Source of the DNA: Gonatopus flavifemur
Lineage: Eukaryota > Arthropoda > Insecta > Hymenoptera > Dryinidae
Direction of reading: 5' to 3'
Assembly: GCA_018340375.1 (NCBI GenBank)
Contig: JAFFJZ010000128.1
Coordinates: forward strand, 1-64,000
Length of the DNA stretch: 64,000 bases
Under the pieces are notes generated by a model. That model had not been told where the DNA came from. It did no database searches and saw nothing but the letters and a program-made list of their open reading frames with translations. Below are positions 22,842-34,082 of this stretch, in pieces (within the stretch, counting starts at the first letter, position 1; the number at the start of each line of letters is the position of its first letter). Position numbers and translations under genes: made by a program.

Positions 22842-23834
22842 ATCATAAAGGTATCCATCTTAGTGGTAGTATGAAGTATCCTCTACCAGGGACCATAATA
22901 CCTCTTGACAATGGACAGGAGAACGAGGATAATGTCGTGCAACGACCTACTATTCGAACTGATGACAGTATCAAAGCTGCGATGGGGATGATTGACAACG
23001 AACCAATGGAAGGAGTTAAAGGTCCTACTGTATTGATGAATTTGTTGCATTTTGATTCAGCATGTGGATTTTCCACTGATGATTTACATCCTATTTATGA
23101 AGGTGTAACGGAATTTCACATGAATTTATTGATGAATTCAGTTGGAACTAATTATTGCATAGATGCACCTGATATGATGAGAATGATCGACAATCGATTA
23201 AAGAATGTAAGAATGCCGATTAATGTATCCAGAAAATCAAGAAGTATTGAACTCACAAAAAAATGGAAGGGAAATGAATGGGAAAATTGGCTCTTATATT
23301 ATTCTGTTCCTTGCTTTCAAGATATTTTACCACGGCAATATATTAACCATCTTGAATTATTAGCGAATGCGATATTTCTCTTATCCCGAGAAATCATTAC
23401 CGAAGATGATCTCAATGAAGTTGAAAGAGGCCTGGAGAACTACATTGAATTATTTCAAGAATATTTCGGAGCCGAGAATATGAGATTTAATATTCATGTA
23501 TTGACTCACGTTGTTACCTGTGTCAGAAATTGGGGGCCTTTGTGGGCTCACAGTACCTTTGGCTTCGAATCTTGGAATAATAAACTGATGAAAATTGTAA
23601 CATCCCCCAAATCAGCAATTGATCAAATTCTCAACAGATATCTCTTAAATACTGTCGTTTGAAGCAATATTAACGATAATGCAATATCAGAAAGGGTCAG
23701 AAATGGAATACAAAATATTATTAGCGGTAGAAGAATGATGAGTAGTACAAAAGTAGGCGATGTTTATTTTTTAGGCAGAGGTGTACTCAAAAATCCATCA
23801 CTTGATGAAATTCAGATAATAGCTATGAATAATT
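22842..23834 (+). pseudogene. tnp2 gene, C-terminal part between the hAT and the palindromic element
   Basis: The frame resumes as DHKGIHLSGSMKYPLPG directly after the hAT target duplication. It has the conserved GVKGPTVLMNL, the DDLHPIYEGVT segment, KGNEWENWLLYYSVPCF and NIHVLTHVVTCVRNWGPLW. An in-frame TGA at 23660 interrupts it. The same frame then continues (ISGRRMMSSTKVGDVYFLG) to the AATT target at 23831-23834. Confidence 0.8.
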
Positions 23835-26006
23835 GAGGTGCCGGGAAGAATAACTCGCTTAGCGCTCGGAACGCATCACAAATTTGATCCAAACGGTCTC
23901 GTCGGAGGTCGAAAAAAAAAGTCGGAATTTTGAGAATTAAGGAACACAAGGTGATAGAGCTTGAAAAAACAAGGTCAGTGTCCCCTCACCATTTTTTTCT
24001 AGGATGGGTAGTTTTCGAGAAAAAAAATAAAAACTACACATTTTTTCATACCAAAAATCAATGTTTTCCAACATTAAACTCGTTGGATCTCATTCATTTT
24101 TCGGCGAATCGGAATAAAACTTACAGATTCTGATTCGTGAGACTTCACCAAAGACGACAATGTCGAAAAAATTTGTAAAAGTTGATAATAAATTAATTAA
24201 TTTTTTATTCCATTTGAGAAATTTCGAAATTCGAAGAGGAATCAAGTTAAAATTTATGCTTCGCATTAAAAAAGTGTCGGAGGAAGTATGAGTTACAAAA
24301 AACTTCCAGCGACAAAGTTGTTCGCTAAAGTATGGGCAGACTTTTTGGAAAGTTCGATTGGATTATTGGTTTGCAAAATACAGGGATTTATTAATTAGCG
24401 CGTAACGTAAATCTATCACGATTATGCGTCTTTTACCGGGTGACTATCAGGGTCCGACACAATTCGATTTTCATTTGTTTCAAATTCCTTTGCTGTCAAA
24501 TTTTTTCGGATACTTACGTGAAACGTAATTCTCGATAAGCATTGATTTGTGATTGAATAAAATTCAACACATTATGCTTTTCACAAAATTTTGTAGTTGG
24601 TGATAATTCATATACTATTGAGCACACATCCTGAAAATAGCATTCGATTTCGCTAACAAACGACTGAGTAATCGTGAGGTATGTTTTCAAAACTATTAAT
24701 TTGAGACCGAGAATGTTTTTGATTTATTATTTTCATCTTGAGAAATATGTTTCAAAATAGGAAGTTTTACTTACAAGAATCTGGATATGTATATTTTTTA
24801 TTACTTGTTTCCACCTACTTGTTTTTATTGCCCAGTATGATCACTCTTCTACGTGATTTCAAGCACTAAGCGAGTTATTCTTTCTGTGACTCCAATCAAA
24901 TTTTTTATAACAAAAAAATGGATAAAGGAAATGAAATCTCGTGAAAATAGTTGAATATTCGAATTCTCCGACCCAAAAAAACATCTCAAGTTGAAAAAGT
25001 GAGTGAATACAATCTTTCCTACATACCCTGATAGTCACCCGGTAAGAGACGCATAATCGTGATAGATTTACGTTGCGCGCTAATAAATAAATCCCTGTAT
25101 TTTGCAAACTAATAATCCAATCGATCTGGAACTTTTCAAAAAGTTTGCCCATACTTTAGCGAACAACTTCGTCGCTGGAAGTTTTTTGTGACTCATACTT
25201 CCTCCGACACTTTTTTAATGCAAAGCATAAAACACGTGATTTTTACTTCGAATGAACAATTAATTGATTTATTACCAACTTTTACAAAATTTTTCGACAT
25301 TGTCGTCTTCGGTGAAGTCTCACAAATCAGAATCTGTAAGTTTTATTCCGATTCGCCGAATAATGAATGAGATCCAACGAGGTTAATGTTGGAAAACATT
25401 GATTTTTGGTATGAAAAAATGTGTAGTTTTTATTTTTTTTCTCGAAAACTACCCATCCTAGAAAAAAATGGTGAGGGGACACTGACCTTGTTTTTTCAAG
25501 CTCTATCACCTTGTGTTTCTTACACTGAGAAAAAGGTTTCCTTTTGACAAATCAACGCATTTGGTTGAGCATTTTCAAGAAGTATCATTTCATACAAATA
25601 AGACATATTGATTATAACCAAACATTGTGTTGAGTCAAGAAATTCATATTTATTAACTATAACCAAATCATTCATTTGATTCAAAGTGATTGGAGTTAAT
25701 GTAAATGAATATGAATTCTTGTCAAATTCAGATCTATCGAATCATAGTCGGTATGAAGTTGACTCAAAGAAATATATGGTGTATTCAACAACTATGTGAT
25801 AAAATGAATATTAGTAAATATTTCTTTGCTCGTATCCAAATATACGATTTATTTACTGTAAACAAATCTCATTTGAGTCAACGAATCCTTTTTCTCAGTG
25901 TAATTTTCCAAAATTCCAATTTTTTTTTCGACCTCCAAGAGGGACCGTTTGGATCAAATTTGTGATGCGTTCCGAGCGCTAAGCGAGTTATCCTTCCCGG
26001 CACCTC
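23835..26006. mobile_element. Non-autonomous long-TIR palindromic element, AATT TSD
   Basis: The ends read GAGGTGCCGGGAAGAATAAC and its near-complement (with one difference), flanked by AATT on both sides. The arms are about 620 bp and contain ACTCGCTTAGCGCTCGG and ACTTCCAGCGACAAAGTTGT. A unique centre (about 24455-25025) has no transposase. The right arm is lengthened by a 378-bp nested MITE. TIR blocks match the autonomous element at 51347-55732, so that transposase family may drive it. Removing it with one AATT restores the tnp2 frame. Confidence 0.88.
25523..25900. mobile_element. 378-bp Tc1/mariner-type MITE (TA TSD)
   Basis: The ends CACTGAGAAAAAGG and CCTTTTTCTCAGTG are perfect inverted repeats, flanked by TA at 25521-25522 and 25901-25902. 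The opposite arm of the enclosing palindrome shows the uninterrupted sequence, so this is the younger insertion. There is no coding frame; the 86-codon ORF within it is incidental. Confidence 0.88.
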
Positions 26007-26010
26007 AATT

Positions 26011-26239
26011 ACTTTTGTGAACAGTTCATTGAATATAAAAGCGTTGAAATCAAGTCGATAGAAATACGGTCTATTTTATGTACTGTTGAGGGGCAATCTG
26101 ATAACAATAGTATTTATACTTATGATGAAATTTTTTATTCTGTTCTATCTGCGGTTACATTTAGAAAAGATGACAATGAAGTATGCGGTTTATTCGTTGA
26201 GCGTTATGTCACTGGTGATACAATTTCGAGTAAGGTAAC
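26011..26239 (+). pseudogene. tnp2 gene, last recognisable piece
   Basis: In frame after the AATT target the sequence reads YFCEQFIEYKSVEIKSIE...DEVCGLFVERYVTGD with one residue different (NEVCGL). Codons stay open to the TGACCCC motif at 26240, where the next repeat element begins. The 3' end of the tnp2 gene is therefore either here or lost. Confidence 0.6.
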
Positions 26240-27421
26240 TGACCCCATTAGTGAACATTTAAGAACACAAGCACTCTAAATATAAATTATTTCATGAATA
26301 ATTTCTTTAAAATAAATTTCCACGAGTAAATAAGGTAGATTGAGCATTTCCATTTTCTCTTACCGTGATCTTTTATTAATTTTCTAAGTGATAACAATAA
26401 AAATAATGAAATTAATTAAATGTTAACAATACCCCCATTAGTGAACGGGTCGCATGAATTAGTGAACGCTGATTGACCCCATTACTGAACGCGTAGAATC
26501 TGAGGCTGCTCAGATGAGTTATTATCACTTTCCTGATGATATTCGAAATATATTCTGTGCACATTCTAATGAGACCTTTTCATAGGTGCTATGCATATTC
26601 ATCGAACGTATGTAATCGAATGTATGACGGGACGTCAGTCGAACGTCGATTGAATGAATATCGTACATTTCAAATGTACTATGTACGTTCTGAGTATATT
26701 TAAAACAGTCTCATTCGTATATTCTATGAACTTTCATGATATGTTCTTCGTATCTCATTCTCAAATTCTACCAACGTTTTTATTTTATATATACTTCGAA
26801 CTTCTGTTGCTGCTTGAGTTACTCTGTCGAAAAAAATTGAGAATTCCAAGTAGAGTTTATAATTTTACATGTTTATTCCAATCCTTGGAGAAATTTATAG
26901 ATTGATTGAAAAATTATGCGCATTATGAGAATTCATGAAAAAATTTTCCTAGAGTAGATACCTATGATATGAATTGTTACGTTTATTCGTTCAGTAATAG
27001 ATTCACCGATCATTTTCGTGTGTGTATTTCTGAACGCGCAATTTTCTAGGTTAGCGACTGACAGTTATTGAAAATAACCCTATATTATCTTAATTTGAAT
27101 AATATCAATATATTGGATACATAAAATAGTTCAATGGTCGCATTAATACTATGAAAATGCACAATTGAAAAAATGTCCATTCTTAACTCACCTTGTAAGA
27201 TTCACGAAGACAAAGCTCGTTGTGACACTCGGCATGAATCTTTATTTATTTCGTGAATTACATTTTTCTTCCTTCCATTTGTTTTCGCATTAATCACGAA
27301 CAACAATGTTTGAAGATTGGAATAATCTTCACAGCACGTAATAGGTAAACACTTCTTGTTCGTAAAAGAGGTTTTATTATCTCGAGGTTCACTAAAGGGG
27401 CCGCGTTCGCTAATGGGGTCA
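26240..27421. mobile_element. Putative inverted-repeat element with TGACCCCATTAGTGAAC ends
   Basis: TGACCCCATTAGTGAAC at 26240 is repeated inverted at 27405-27421 (GTTCGCTAATGGGGTCA). Extra direct copies lie at about 26431 and 26473 and an inverted one near 27388, resembling subterminal transposase sites. The ~26640-26790 part resembles 44240-44420 (AAACAGTCTCA, TTCTATGAAC, TATATATACTTC). No ORF was recognised and no TSD found. Confidence 0.5.
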
Positions 27422-27422
27422 T

Positions 27423-28414
27423 CTTCTGCGTAGCATTTTCGTTCATCCACCTTGTATCCACGTAGAGTCCACGGAGATGCGACGCCCAAGCAGATCACAT
27501 CGAAATTTTGAGCTTGATCCACTCGATATCGAATTGATCAAGCTAAAAATTTCAATGACTTTTCGATGTCAACGTCGGAATCATGTTGAATTCAGATCGA
27601 ATCCAGATCGATGGTGAAAAACCGTTCTACTTGGGACGCGGGTGCGCTGTTGGAGTATGTTTGATCTGATCAAACAAATTGCATGAAATAATGATTCTTC
27701 ATTCAAATTCGTGTACTTTTGTATTCAAATGTTGAATGGCCAAACAGTGTGTTTATAAAATACATTCCAAAGTCATATAGGTACGTTATTATAGTTCTAA
27801 TGAATTTCATCCACTGTACATAAACCTTCACAGTAGATTCAAATTCCAAACATGCAGGAATTCATAGTTTCTAATATTAAAAATTTCGAAGGTAAGTGTG
27901 AACAGCTGTCCAAATCTTTAAAACATTCTTGTTTCATGTCAATCTATTTCATTCTGATTATTCATTGGAATTATACACCACTCATCACCAACGCCTATCC
28001 TTAATGCTAAATTTCGTACTGAGCAATACTGATGAATGAACTCTCGCCAATGTCTGTGATTTTCATCATGTACGAAGTAAGGTAACTGCAGTTAACATTT
28101 GAATACAAAAGTACACGAATTTGAATGAAGAATCATTATTTCATGCAATTTGTTTGATCGGATCAAACATACTCCAACAGCGCACCCGCTGATGTCTACG
28201 TCCCAAGTAGAACGGTTTTTCACCATCGATCTGGATTCGATCTGAATTCAACATGATTCCGACGTTGACATCGAAAAGTCATTGAAATTTTTAGCTTGAT
28301 CAATTCGATATCGAGTGGATCAAGCTCAAAATTTCGATGTGATCTGCTTGGGCGTCGCATCTCCGTGGACCCTACGTGGATACAAGGTGGATGAACGAGA
28401 ATGCTACGCAGAAG
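27423..28414. repeat. 992-bp palindromic element
   Basis: Arms of about 320 bp begin CTTCTGCGTAGCATTTTCGT and its complement. They are almost identical through GGACGCGGGTGCGCTGTTGG / CCAACAGCGCACCCGC. The centre, about 27745-28100, is unpaired. The oppositely oriented ORFs 27202-27522 and 28220-28563 are products of the symmetry. Confidence 0.88.
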
Positions 28415-28716
28415 CAACGTACAGCCAACATAGAAATGTCCGAGGCTGTACGGGTGTGTATGCGCTGTGAAAGATGTATGCCGAGGTTGAAAATGTGAAG
28501 ACAAATTCCTTCAGATTGCAATATCTTGATGAAGGACTTCAACACTTTGATGCCAGTTTTCACACGACAACGTTACTACACATCGATGCAGCAGAACGTA
28601 CGTGTGAACGTGTGATACACACGTGTCTTCACATGTACTTATAACTGCATGTGTATGGGTGATGTCTTCGTGTCAAATATGGCTGAGAGGACATGAACCC
28701 CAGTGAACAATTTTTA
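28415..28716. other. Spacer between palindromes, nothing coding
   Basis: It contains a short GT/CA-rich self-complementary stretch (CGTACGTGTGAACGTGTG / CACACGTGTCTTCACATG) around 28595-28640, and otherwise nothing recognisable. Confidence 0.4.
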
Positions 28717-28879
28717 GATTAATTACAGCGCCGCCGTATGGTGGACCACTTGCAGTAATTTTACATGGATACACTAATACAAGTTCGAAGAATCTGATGA
28801 TTTGTTTCAGATTTGTGTTAGTGTATCCATGTAAAATCACTTCAAGTGATCCACCAGAAGGCGGCGCTGTAATCAGTCT
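28717..28879. mobile_element. ~160-bp foldback MITE with ATTACAGCGCCGCC ends
   Basis: ATTACAGCGCCGCCGTATGG at the left pairs with the right end, CGGCGCTGTAAT. Inner arms ACATGGATACACTAATACAA and TTGTGTTAGTGTATCCATGT also pair. Similarity extends a few bases outward (AGATTA / TCAGTCT). No ORF. Confidence 0.85.
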
Positions 28880-29148
28880 GAAAATTATTTACTTCAGTTT
28901 GAGCCCCCTGATATGGCTTCACTGCTTCAAAGAATTGCATCTGCTCTGATTTCAGTGGAATCACATCCATGATTCACGTTGTTGATGATTTGTTAATTTT
29001 TATGTTCAAATTATCAGTATTATTATCTTGAAGATAATGAGTGAGGCTACATGCGAAAAATTGATTCGGTTTGGCGACTACTTACTTTTAGTACCTCACT
29101 TTCCTCACTAGTACAGCAAAAATAACTGCAACTCAGACTACTTATTAG

Positions 29149-30592
29149 CAGGGACGTCTTTGGGGGGTGGCTCAAGGGTCTATAGCCCAGGGCGGCAAAT
29201 TTCAGGGGGCGGCAGAATTATAGAAGTTTTTTTCCAGTTATCAAATGCGTTCGAGCACAAAGGGAGCGGAGAATGTGAATTCAAATATTTTATGTTAATA
29301 TATTCACAGTATTTAAATCATTTACTCACTTGTTAAACACTTAAAAATATACAAATGTGTTGATAACTCAGATTAAGTATTTGATAATTGAACATGTAAT
29401 CCATTTTATGGATATATTTACATGCTCTGAAGCGTTTTAAAAGCGGCTACAGGCTTCAAACTCTGAGTGTATCAAAATAAAACATTGGAATTTAAAGTGT
29501 ATGTACGGAAGTTGGATACATTCGAACATGATTTGTGCATGAACTCATCAAACCGCCGTGTATGGTTGTTTGAACTGTTCTATTCCTTACCCTGGTTCAA
29601 GTGTCATAGCAATTCATAAGAAAATGTTGTTATTATGAAACACTATGGATTTTGCAACACGATATTCATAAGTCAACCACGGAGTCCTATGAATTTCTGC
29701 TCATGAATGTATGTTCATGGGGATACATGATGAATCATAAACAGAAATTCATAGGACTTGCTGGTTTACTTATGAATATCCTGTTGCAAAATCCATAGTG
29801 TTTCATAATAAGAACATTTTCTTATGAATTGCTGTGCGACGGAAATTCACGGAAATAATTTACGTATCAATCTGCTGTCAAAGTTTTTGAATTAATGAAA
29901 TTTTTTCAATGAATGAATTTTCATTATGTATTTTTATTTGATTCAAACAAATTTCTCCAGGTAGCAATTTAACCTTTTTCACAAGTTCGCATTTCCCTTT
30001 TCATCGGCAAGCATATCGTTATAATCTTTCCAACGGGAAGATTTTCCTAGAATTTCCCTGAAATACAATTTGTGAAATTTAATGTGCGACTTTTGGAAAG
30101 TTCATATTTTCTTTCTATTCTTTGTTAGGTATTCAGAATCTGTCATCAATTTTCAAGTAAAATTCAACAGAAATATGGACCGTTTTATCTTTATTACAAA
30201 CTTCAGAAATATTCTCAAATTTTAAGAAATACTCTCAGATTTGAGGAAAAATTCTGAAATTTTTATTCAAAATCACCATTCGATCTTGGCACCTCTAGAG
30301 CTTTGATTCCGGTACCTCGTTGATCCTATACACTTATATAAAAGTTTCTGATCAGATGGATAAGTTTATTCAATAATTCCGATATTGTTTTCGATTAAGG
30401 AAATGTAGGTTACCAATAGTTTATAATGCTAAATGTTTAATCCTGTTGAGTGTGTCAAAGTTTTATTAGTATCATAGTTTCCAAATAACATGAATACACC
30501 TGAGAGAATGATTGAAAATATTAATTCAGCTCAGGTTGGGGGCGGCGAAATATTATCAGCCCCTGGGCGGGGAAAACGTAAAGACGCCCCTG
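29149..30592. mobile_element. 1,444-bp non-autonomous hAT element
   Basis: The ends CAGGGACGTCTTTGG and (inverted) CAGGGGCGTCTTTACG are typical of one hAT lineage. The flanks carry the direct 8-bp repeat CTTATTAG (29141-29148 and 30593-30600). Subterminal GGGGGCGGC blocks occur at both ends. No ORF of useful length is present, so it depends on a transposase elsewhere. A 240-bp foldback is nested inside. Confidence 0.9.
29601..29840. repeat. 240-bp foldback nested in the CAGGGGCGTC hAT element
   Basis: GTCATAGCAATTCATAAGAA pairs with TTCTTATGAATTGCTGTGCGAC, and AACACTATGGATTTTGCAA with TTGCAAAATCCATAGTGTT. The centre holds further ATGAATTTCTG/CAGAAATTCAT pairing. No ORF. Confidence 0.85.
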
Positions 30593-31014
30593 CTTATTAG
30601 CTACCACAACATGAAATCATAGCTGTTACCGCACAAATTTCGTGATTGATATGTGGATAGTCGACTAATTTACCGATGAAGTTTCTCCTGAGATTCCTAC
30701 ATTCCTCTCTGTTACAGCTAAGTGAGTAGCGGTTGCAGCTAGAAAATAGCTAAGGGAGCTAATTTGTAGCTATCCAAATGATAGCGAATTATTTTTTCCC
30801 GTGCATACGTGCGAACTATCGACAGAAGAGCAATAATCGTGTGCTGGATGGATGTGCACAAGTCTGTGACACGTTTAGAAGTTGAACATTGAGCCAATAA
30901 ACAACTATGCAGCAACTACGGAGAAAGGCCAGATATTCTAGTTATAAACAAATGCAATGAACGCCGCAATAAGGTCTCAAGTTCACTATCATGATCGTTG
31001 ACAAGACCAAACTA
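30593..31014. other. Unique sequence between the hAT element and the minisatellite
   Basis: No coding frame, inverted repeat or RNA gene was recognised on either strand. GTAGCTA-type short repeats occur near 30720-30790. Confidence 0.4.
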
Positions 31015-31770
31015 CGGACAAAAGAGAATCATTTTTGTCCTGGATACATGCCGACAACTCCGAAACACAATTAGGGATTCCGTATCATAACTATGGACGA
31101 ATTTGGACAACTTGCGATCGACTACAGACAAGGAAGGATCATTCCTGTCCTGGATACATCTAGGAAACTTCGAGATACAATTGAAAATTTCGTATCATGA
31201 CTATGGGCAAATTCGGACAACTTTGGACCGAGCACGGACAATAGAGCATCCTATCTGTTCTGGACACATCTAGGAAACTTCGAGACACAGTTGAAAATTT
31301 CGTACCCTGACTATGGACAAATTTGGACAACTTTGGACCGAGCACGGACGAGGAACCATCATTTCTGTTCTGGATAAATGTAGACAACTCTAGGATACAA
31401 TTGAAAATTCCCGATCGTGACTATGGACAAATTTGGACAACTTTAGACCAAGTGCTGAGGGGAAAGGATCATTTCTGTCGTGGACAAATCTAGACAATTC
31501 CGGGACACAATTCAGAATCCTGCATCGTTACTATGGACAGATTTGGACAACTTCGGACCGAGTGCTGAGGAAAGAGGATGATCCCTGTCGTGGACGACTC
31601 TGAACAACTCCGGGACACAATCGAAAATCTTGCATCGTTACTGTGGACAAATTTGGACACGGGCTAAAACCCTCAACTTCGAACCAGGTACGGACGAGAA
31701 AATTGCCTATCGTAACTACGGACAAATTTGGACAACTTTGGACCGACTAGGGACGAAGGGGCATCATTTC
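31015..31770. repeat. 110-bp minisatellite, about six units plus partials
   Basis: CTATGGACAAATTTGGACAA-type anchors start at 31091, 31201, 31311, 31421, 31531 and 31641, a constant 110-bp spacing. Each unit contains GGACCGAG, GGATCATTTCTGT, TGGACACATCTAG and ACACAATTGAAAAT. A shortened unit follows at about 31716. The array is interrupted by the LINE cluster, and unit-like sequence reappears at 41320. Confidence 0.92.
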
Positions 31771-31771
31771 T

Positions 31772-31773
<2 letters not shown>

Positions 31774-31811
<38 letters not shown>

Positions 31812-34050
31812 TTCAACGGGCAATAACGCCCTTTAGTGACCAAATTATTGATACAATACAGTGAAAATTTAACAGATAAAATAAAAATAAAAAAAAAAAA
31901 GAAATCATATAAAGTGAACAGACGGATTACAAAAAGACATAGTACAAAATATAACATCCTGTACAGGATAAATAACGAGTATAAGAATATTACAATCTCA
32001 CACACCTACTAGAACATGCTCTAGAGACAGAAGTCTTGAATACTGAAACTGATCCAGAAAAGAAATCCAACTCATCTCTATAAGTATTTGCTAAACAACA
32101 AATTCGATTTACTGGGTCAGTATGAAAGAATTGCGACTTAAACATAGGAACATTGAAAAGTAATGGGTTCCTAAGAGACCTGGAGGGTACATTGAAATTT
32201 AAGAGAGAGAGAGAAGTTCAGGGCAATTGATTTGACCATTGATTATTTTGAAAATGAATACCAAATCATTGATCATTCTACGAGTTTCGAGAGTGTTCAT
32301 GTTGAACAACCCCATCAACGGACCATAATCATGGCAGGATATAGCCATGGGGGTATGATTTTTGAAAGCCAAAAATCGTAAAAATCTATGCTGAACTCTC
32401 TCGATAAGTTTACAATATTTGTCATGATGAGGAGACCAAATGTGAGTCGCGTATTCTAAGTTAGGTCTCACGAGAGCATTGTATAACGTTATCAATGTTG
32501 AGGGCTCCTTGAAGTCAGCAGACATACGCTTCAAAAAACCGAGCTGCTTCATAGCTGTGTTCACCACATTATGATAGTGAGAAGTAAAATTAAGCTTGGA
32601 ATCGAACGTAATACCTAAATCGAGCATATTCTGCACAACCTCCAAGCTTGAGCCACTCAACTCATAAGAGAAGGTAATGGGCTGCAATTTGCGCGACAGT
32701 CTCATAACTTTACATTTCACTATATTCAGCTTCAATTTATTCAAGGAACACCATGATTCCAATTCATACAAATCCGACTGCAGAGCAATGGCATCAGCGT
32801 ATGACGAAATTTTCATGAACAATTTCAAATCATCCGCAAAATTAAATGCTTCGCAAATTTGAAGTTGTTGCCAATATCATTAATAAAAAGTGTAAAAAGC
32901 AGTGGTCCCAAATGCGACCCTTGCGGAACGCCTGAGCAAACATTGATAGTCCTTGAGGTAAAGTTTTTAATTTTGACAGTTTGGGTTCGATTCATCAAAT
33001 AGCTCCTTATCCAAATAAGAATATTACCACGGAAACCAAGATGATTTAATTTAGATAAAAGAACGTTATGATCAACAGTGTCGAAGGCTTTGGTGAAATC
33101 CGTATAAACAGTATCAACTTGACTGTTATCATCCAGAACCCTCGAAACATAATTACAATAAATAGACAAATTGGTGCCTGTTGAGCGACCAGGCACAAAG
33201 CCATGTTGCATGTCAGAGAAGATGCTAGAACATAGAGGAGATAATTTATCAGTTACTAAAGATTCAAATAATTTTGGAATCACGCTTATAATTGATATTG
33301 GTCTATAGTTTCTCACATCAGATCTGCTGCCAGCCTTGAAAATCGGTATAATCAGACTATTTTTCCAGCGAGATGGAAAATGACCTGAAGATAAGGAAGC
33401 ATTGAAGATTAGCCATAAGGGTCGTGATAATATATAGCTGCAAGATTTTAGGAATAAAGGAGGAATACCGTCATCCTCAGGTCCTTTATTGATGCTTAGA
33501 GAATTGATCCCAAGAAATATTTCCCCAATGTTAATATGAAGATCGGAAATATCCAATTGAAAATTAGATACGAAATCAGGCAACAGATCGTTGGGATAAA
33601 CATAAACAGATTCAAAGTGAGTAGCAAACAGATCTGAAATTTCACGCCCAGAACTAACTGAAACGCCATCTAGAAACATGTTGTTAGGAATAGCATTATC
33701 GGATCGGTGTGAGTTGAGAAAGTTCCAAAAGCCTTTTACATTATCAGCGATCTGCAATTCAGTTGACCTAACGTAGTCATTGTAACATTTATATACTAGA
33801 TTTTTACATTGAGAACGCAAATCGGAGAAAATAATGTAATCTTGCAACAAATTAGAGATTTTATACGTACGATGCGCCACTTTCTTTGCTCGTATTAGAT
33901 CAATCAACTGGGGTGAAAACCACCTAGGATAATTAGATCCGCGATAATAACACTTAGGAACATACAAATCAATAGCATGGTACATATGTTCATATAGGCA
34001 CTCAGTCGCATCATCAACAGACAAACCTTCAAGTAGTGAGTCCCAAGGAA
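31774..34050 (-). mobile_element. Non-LTR retrotransposon piece A (3' half, with (TAAA)n tail)
   Basis: On the minus strand the piece starts at TTCCTTGGGACTC (34050) and ends in a (TAAA)n tail over the GGGCGTTATTGCCCGTTGAA 3' UTR end. It encodes the reverse transcriptase half only: 34024-32825 (399 aa) and 32828-32199 (209 aa). Its (GA)n tract in the last coding part is two bases longer than in piece B, shifting the frame near 32210. It begins at exactly the same base as piece B. Confidence 0.88.
32199..34024 (-). pseudogene. LINE reverse transcriptase, piece A (frameshifted)
   Basis: The first frame has NYRPISIISVIPKLFESLV, motif A (TDFTKAFDTVDH) and motif B (SGVPQGSHLGPLLF). The catalytic box FADD of motif C appears only one frame over (at about 32840), joining the second frame LKLFMKISSYADAIALQSDL. 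The thumb and C-terminal part (DLGITFDSKLNF...NALVRPNLEYATHIWSPH) follows. A GA-repeat length change then truncates the C-terminus (LLSLS stop). RT style suggests the Jockey/CR1 group. The motif-C frameshift is shared with piece B. Confidence 0.85.
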
Positions 34051-34051
34051 T

Positions 34052-34082
<31 letters not shown>

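Larger units (their letters stand above)
14956..26239 (+). pseudogene. EnSpm/CACTA-like tnp2 transposase gene, split by three transposon insertions
   Basis: Pieces of one gene lie at 14956-15046, 17764-19103, 22842-23834 and 26011-26239. Tc1-like, hAT and long-TIR palindromic elements separate them. At each joint, deleting the insert and one target duplication restores a continuous frame (TA, GTTTTGTG and AATT). Recognisable parts are an acidic D/N-rich N-terminus, a zinc-ribbon-like CNSC...(VC)TYGF segment, and tnp2 core residues QFNGYYGCTFC continuing as DHKG. Then come the LHxIYEGVT-type segment and the YYSVPCFQDILP...LLANAIFLLS domain ending HSTFGFESWNN, typical of DUF4218-like tails. Independent damage: a frameshift at an A-run near 18595 and an in-frame TGA at 23660. 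CACTA-type ends were not found. It is a dead element, or a host-absorbed gene later destroyed. Confidence 0.75.

Noticed and set aside
31015..31770. Regularly spaced repeats that could suggest a CRISPR array
   Set aside because: The whole 110-bp unit is repeated, with no unique spacers. The context is a eukaryotic, LINE-invaded minisatellite.
32820..32880. Programmed ribosomal frameshift before the FADD box of the LINE reverse transcriptase
   Set aside because: Pieces A and B share the shift, but they are duplicates of each other and C differs by further deletions. Inherited damage explains it more simply.
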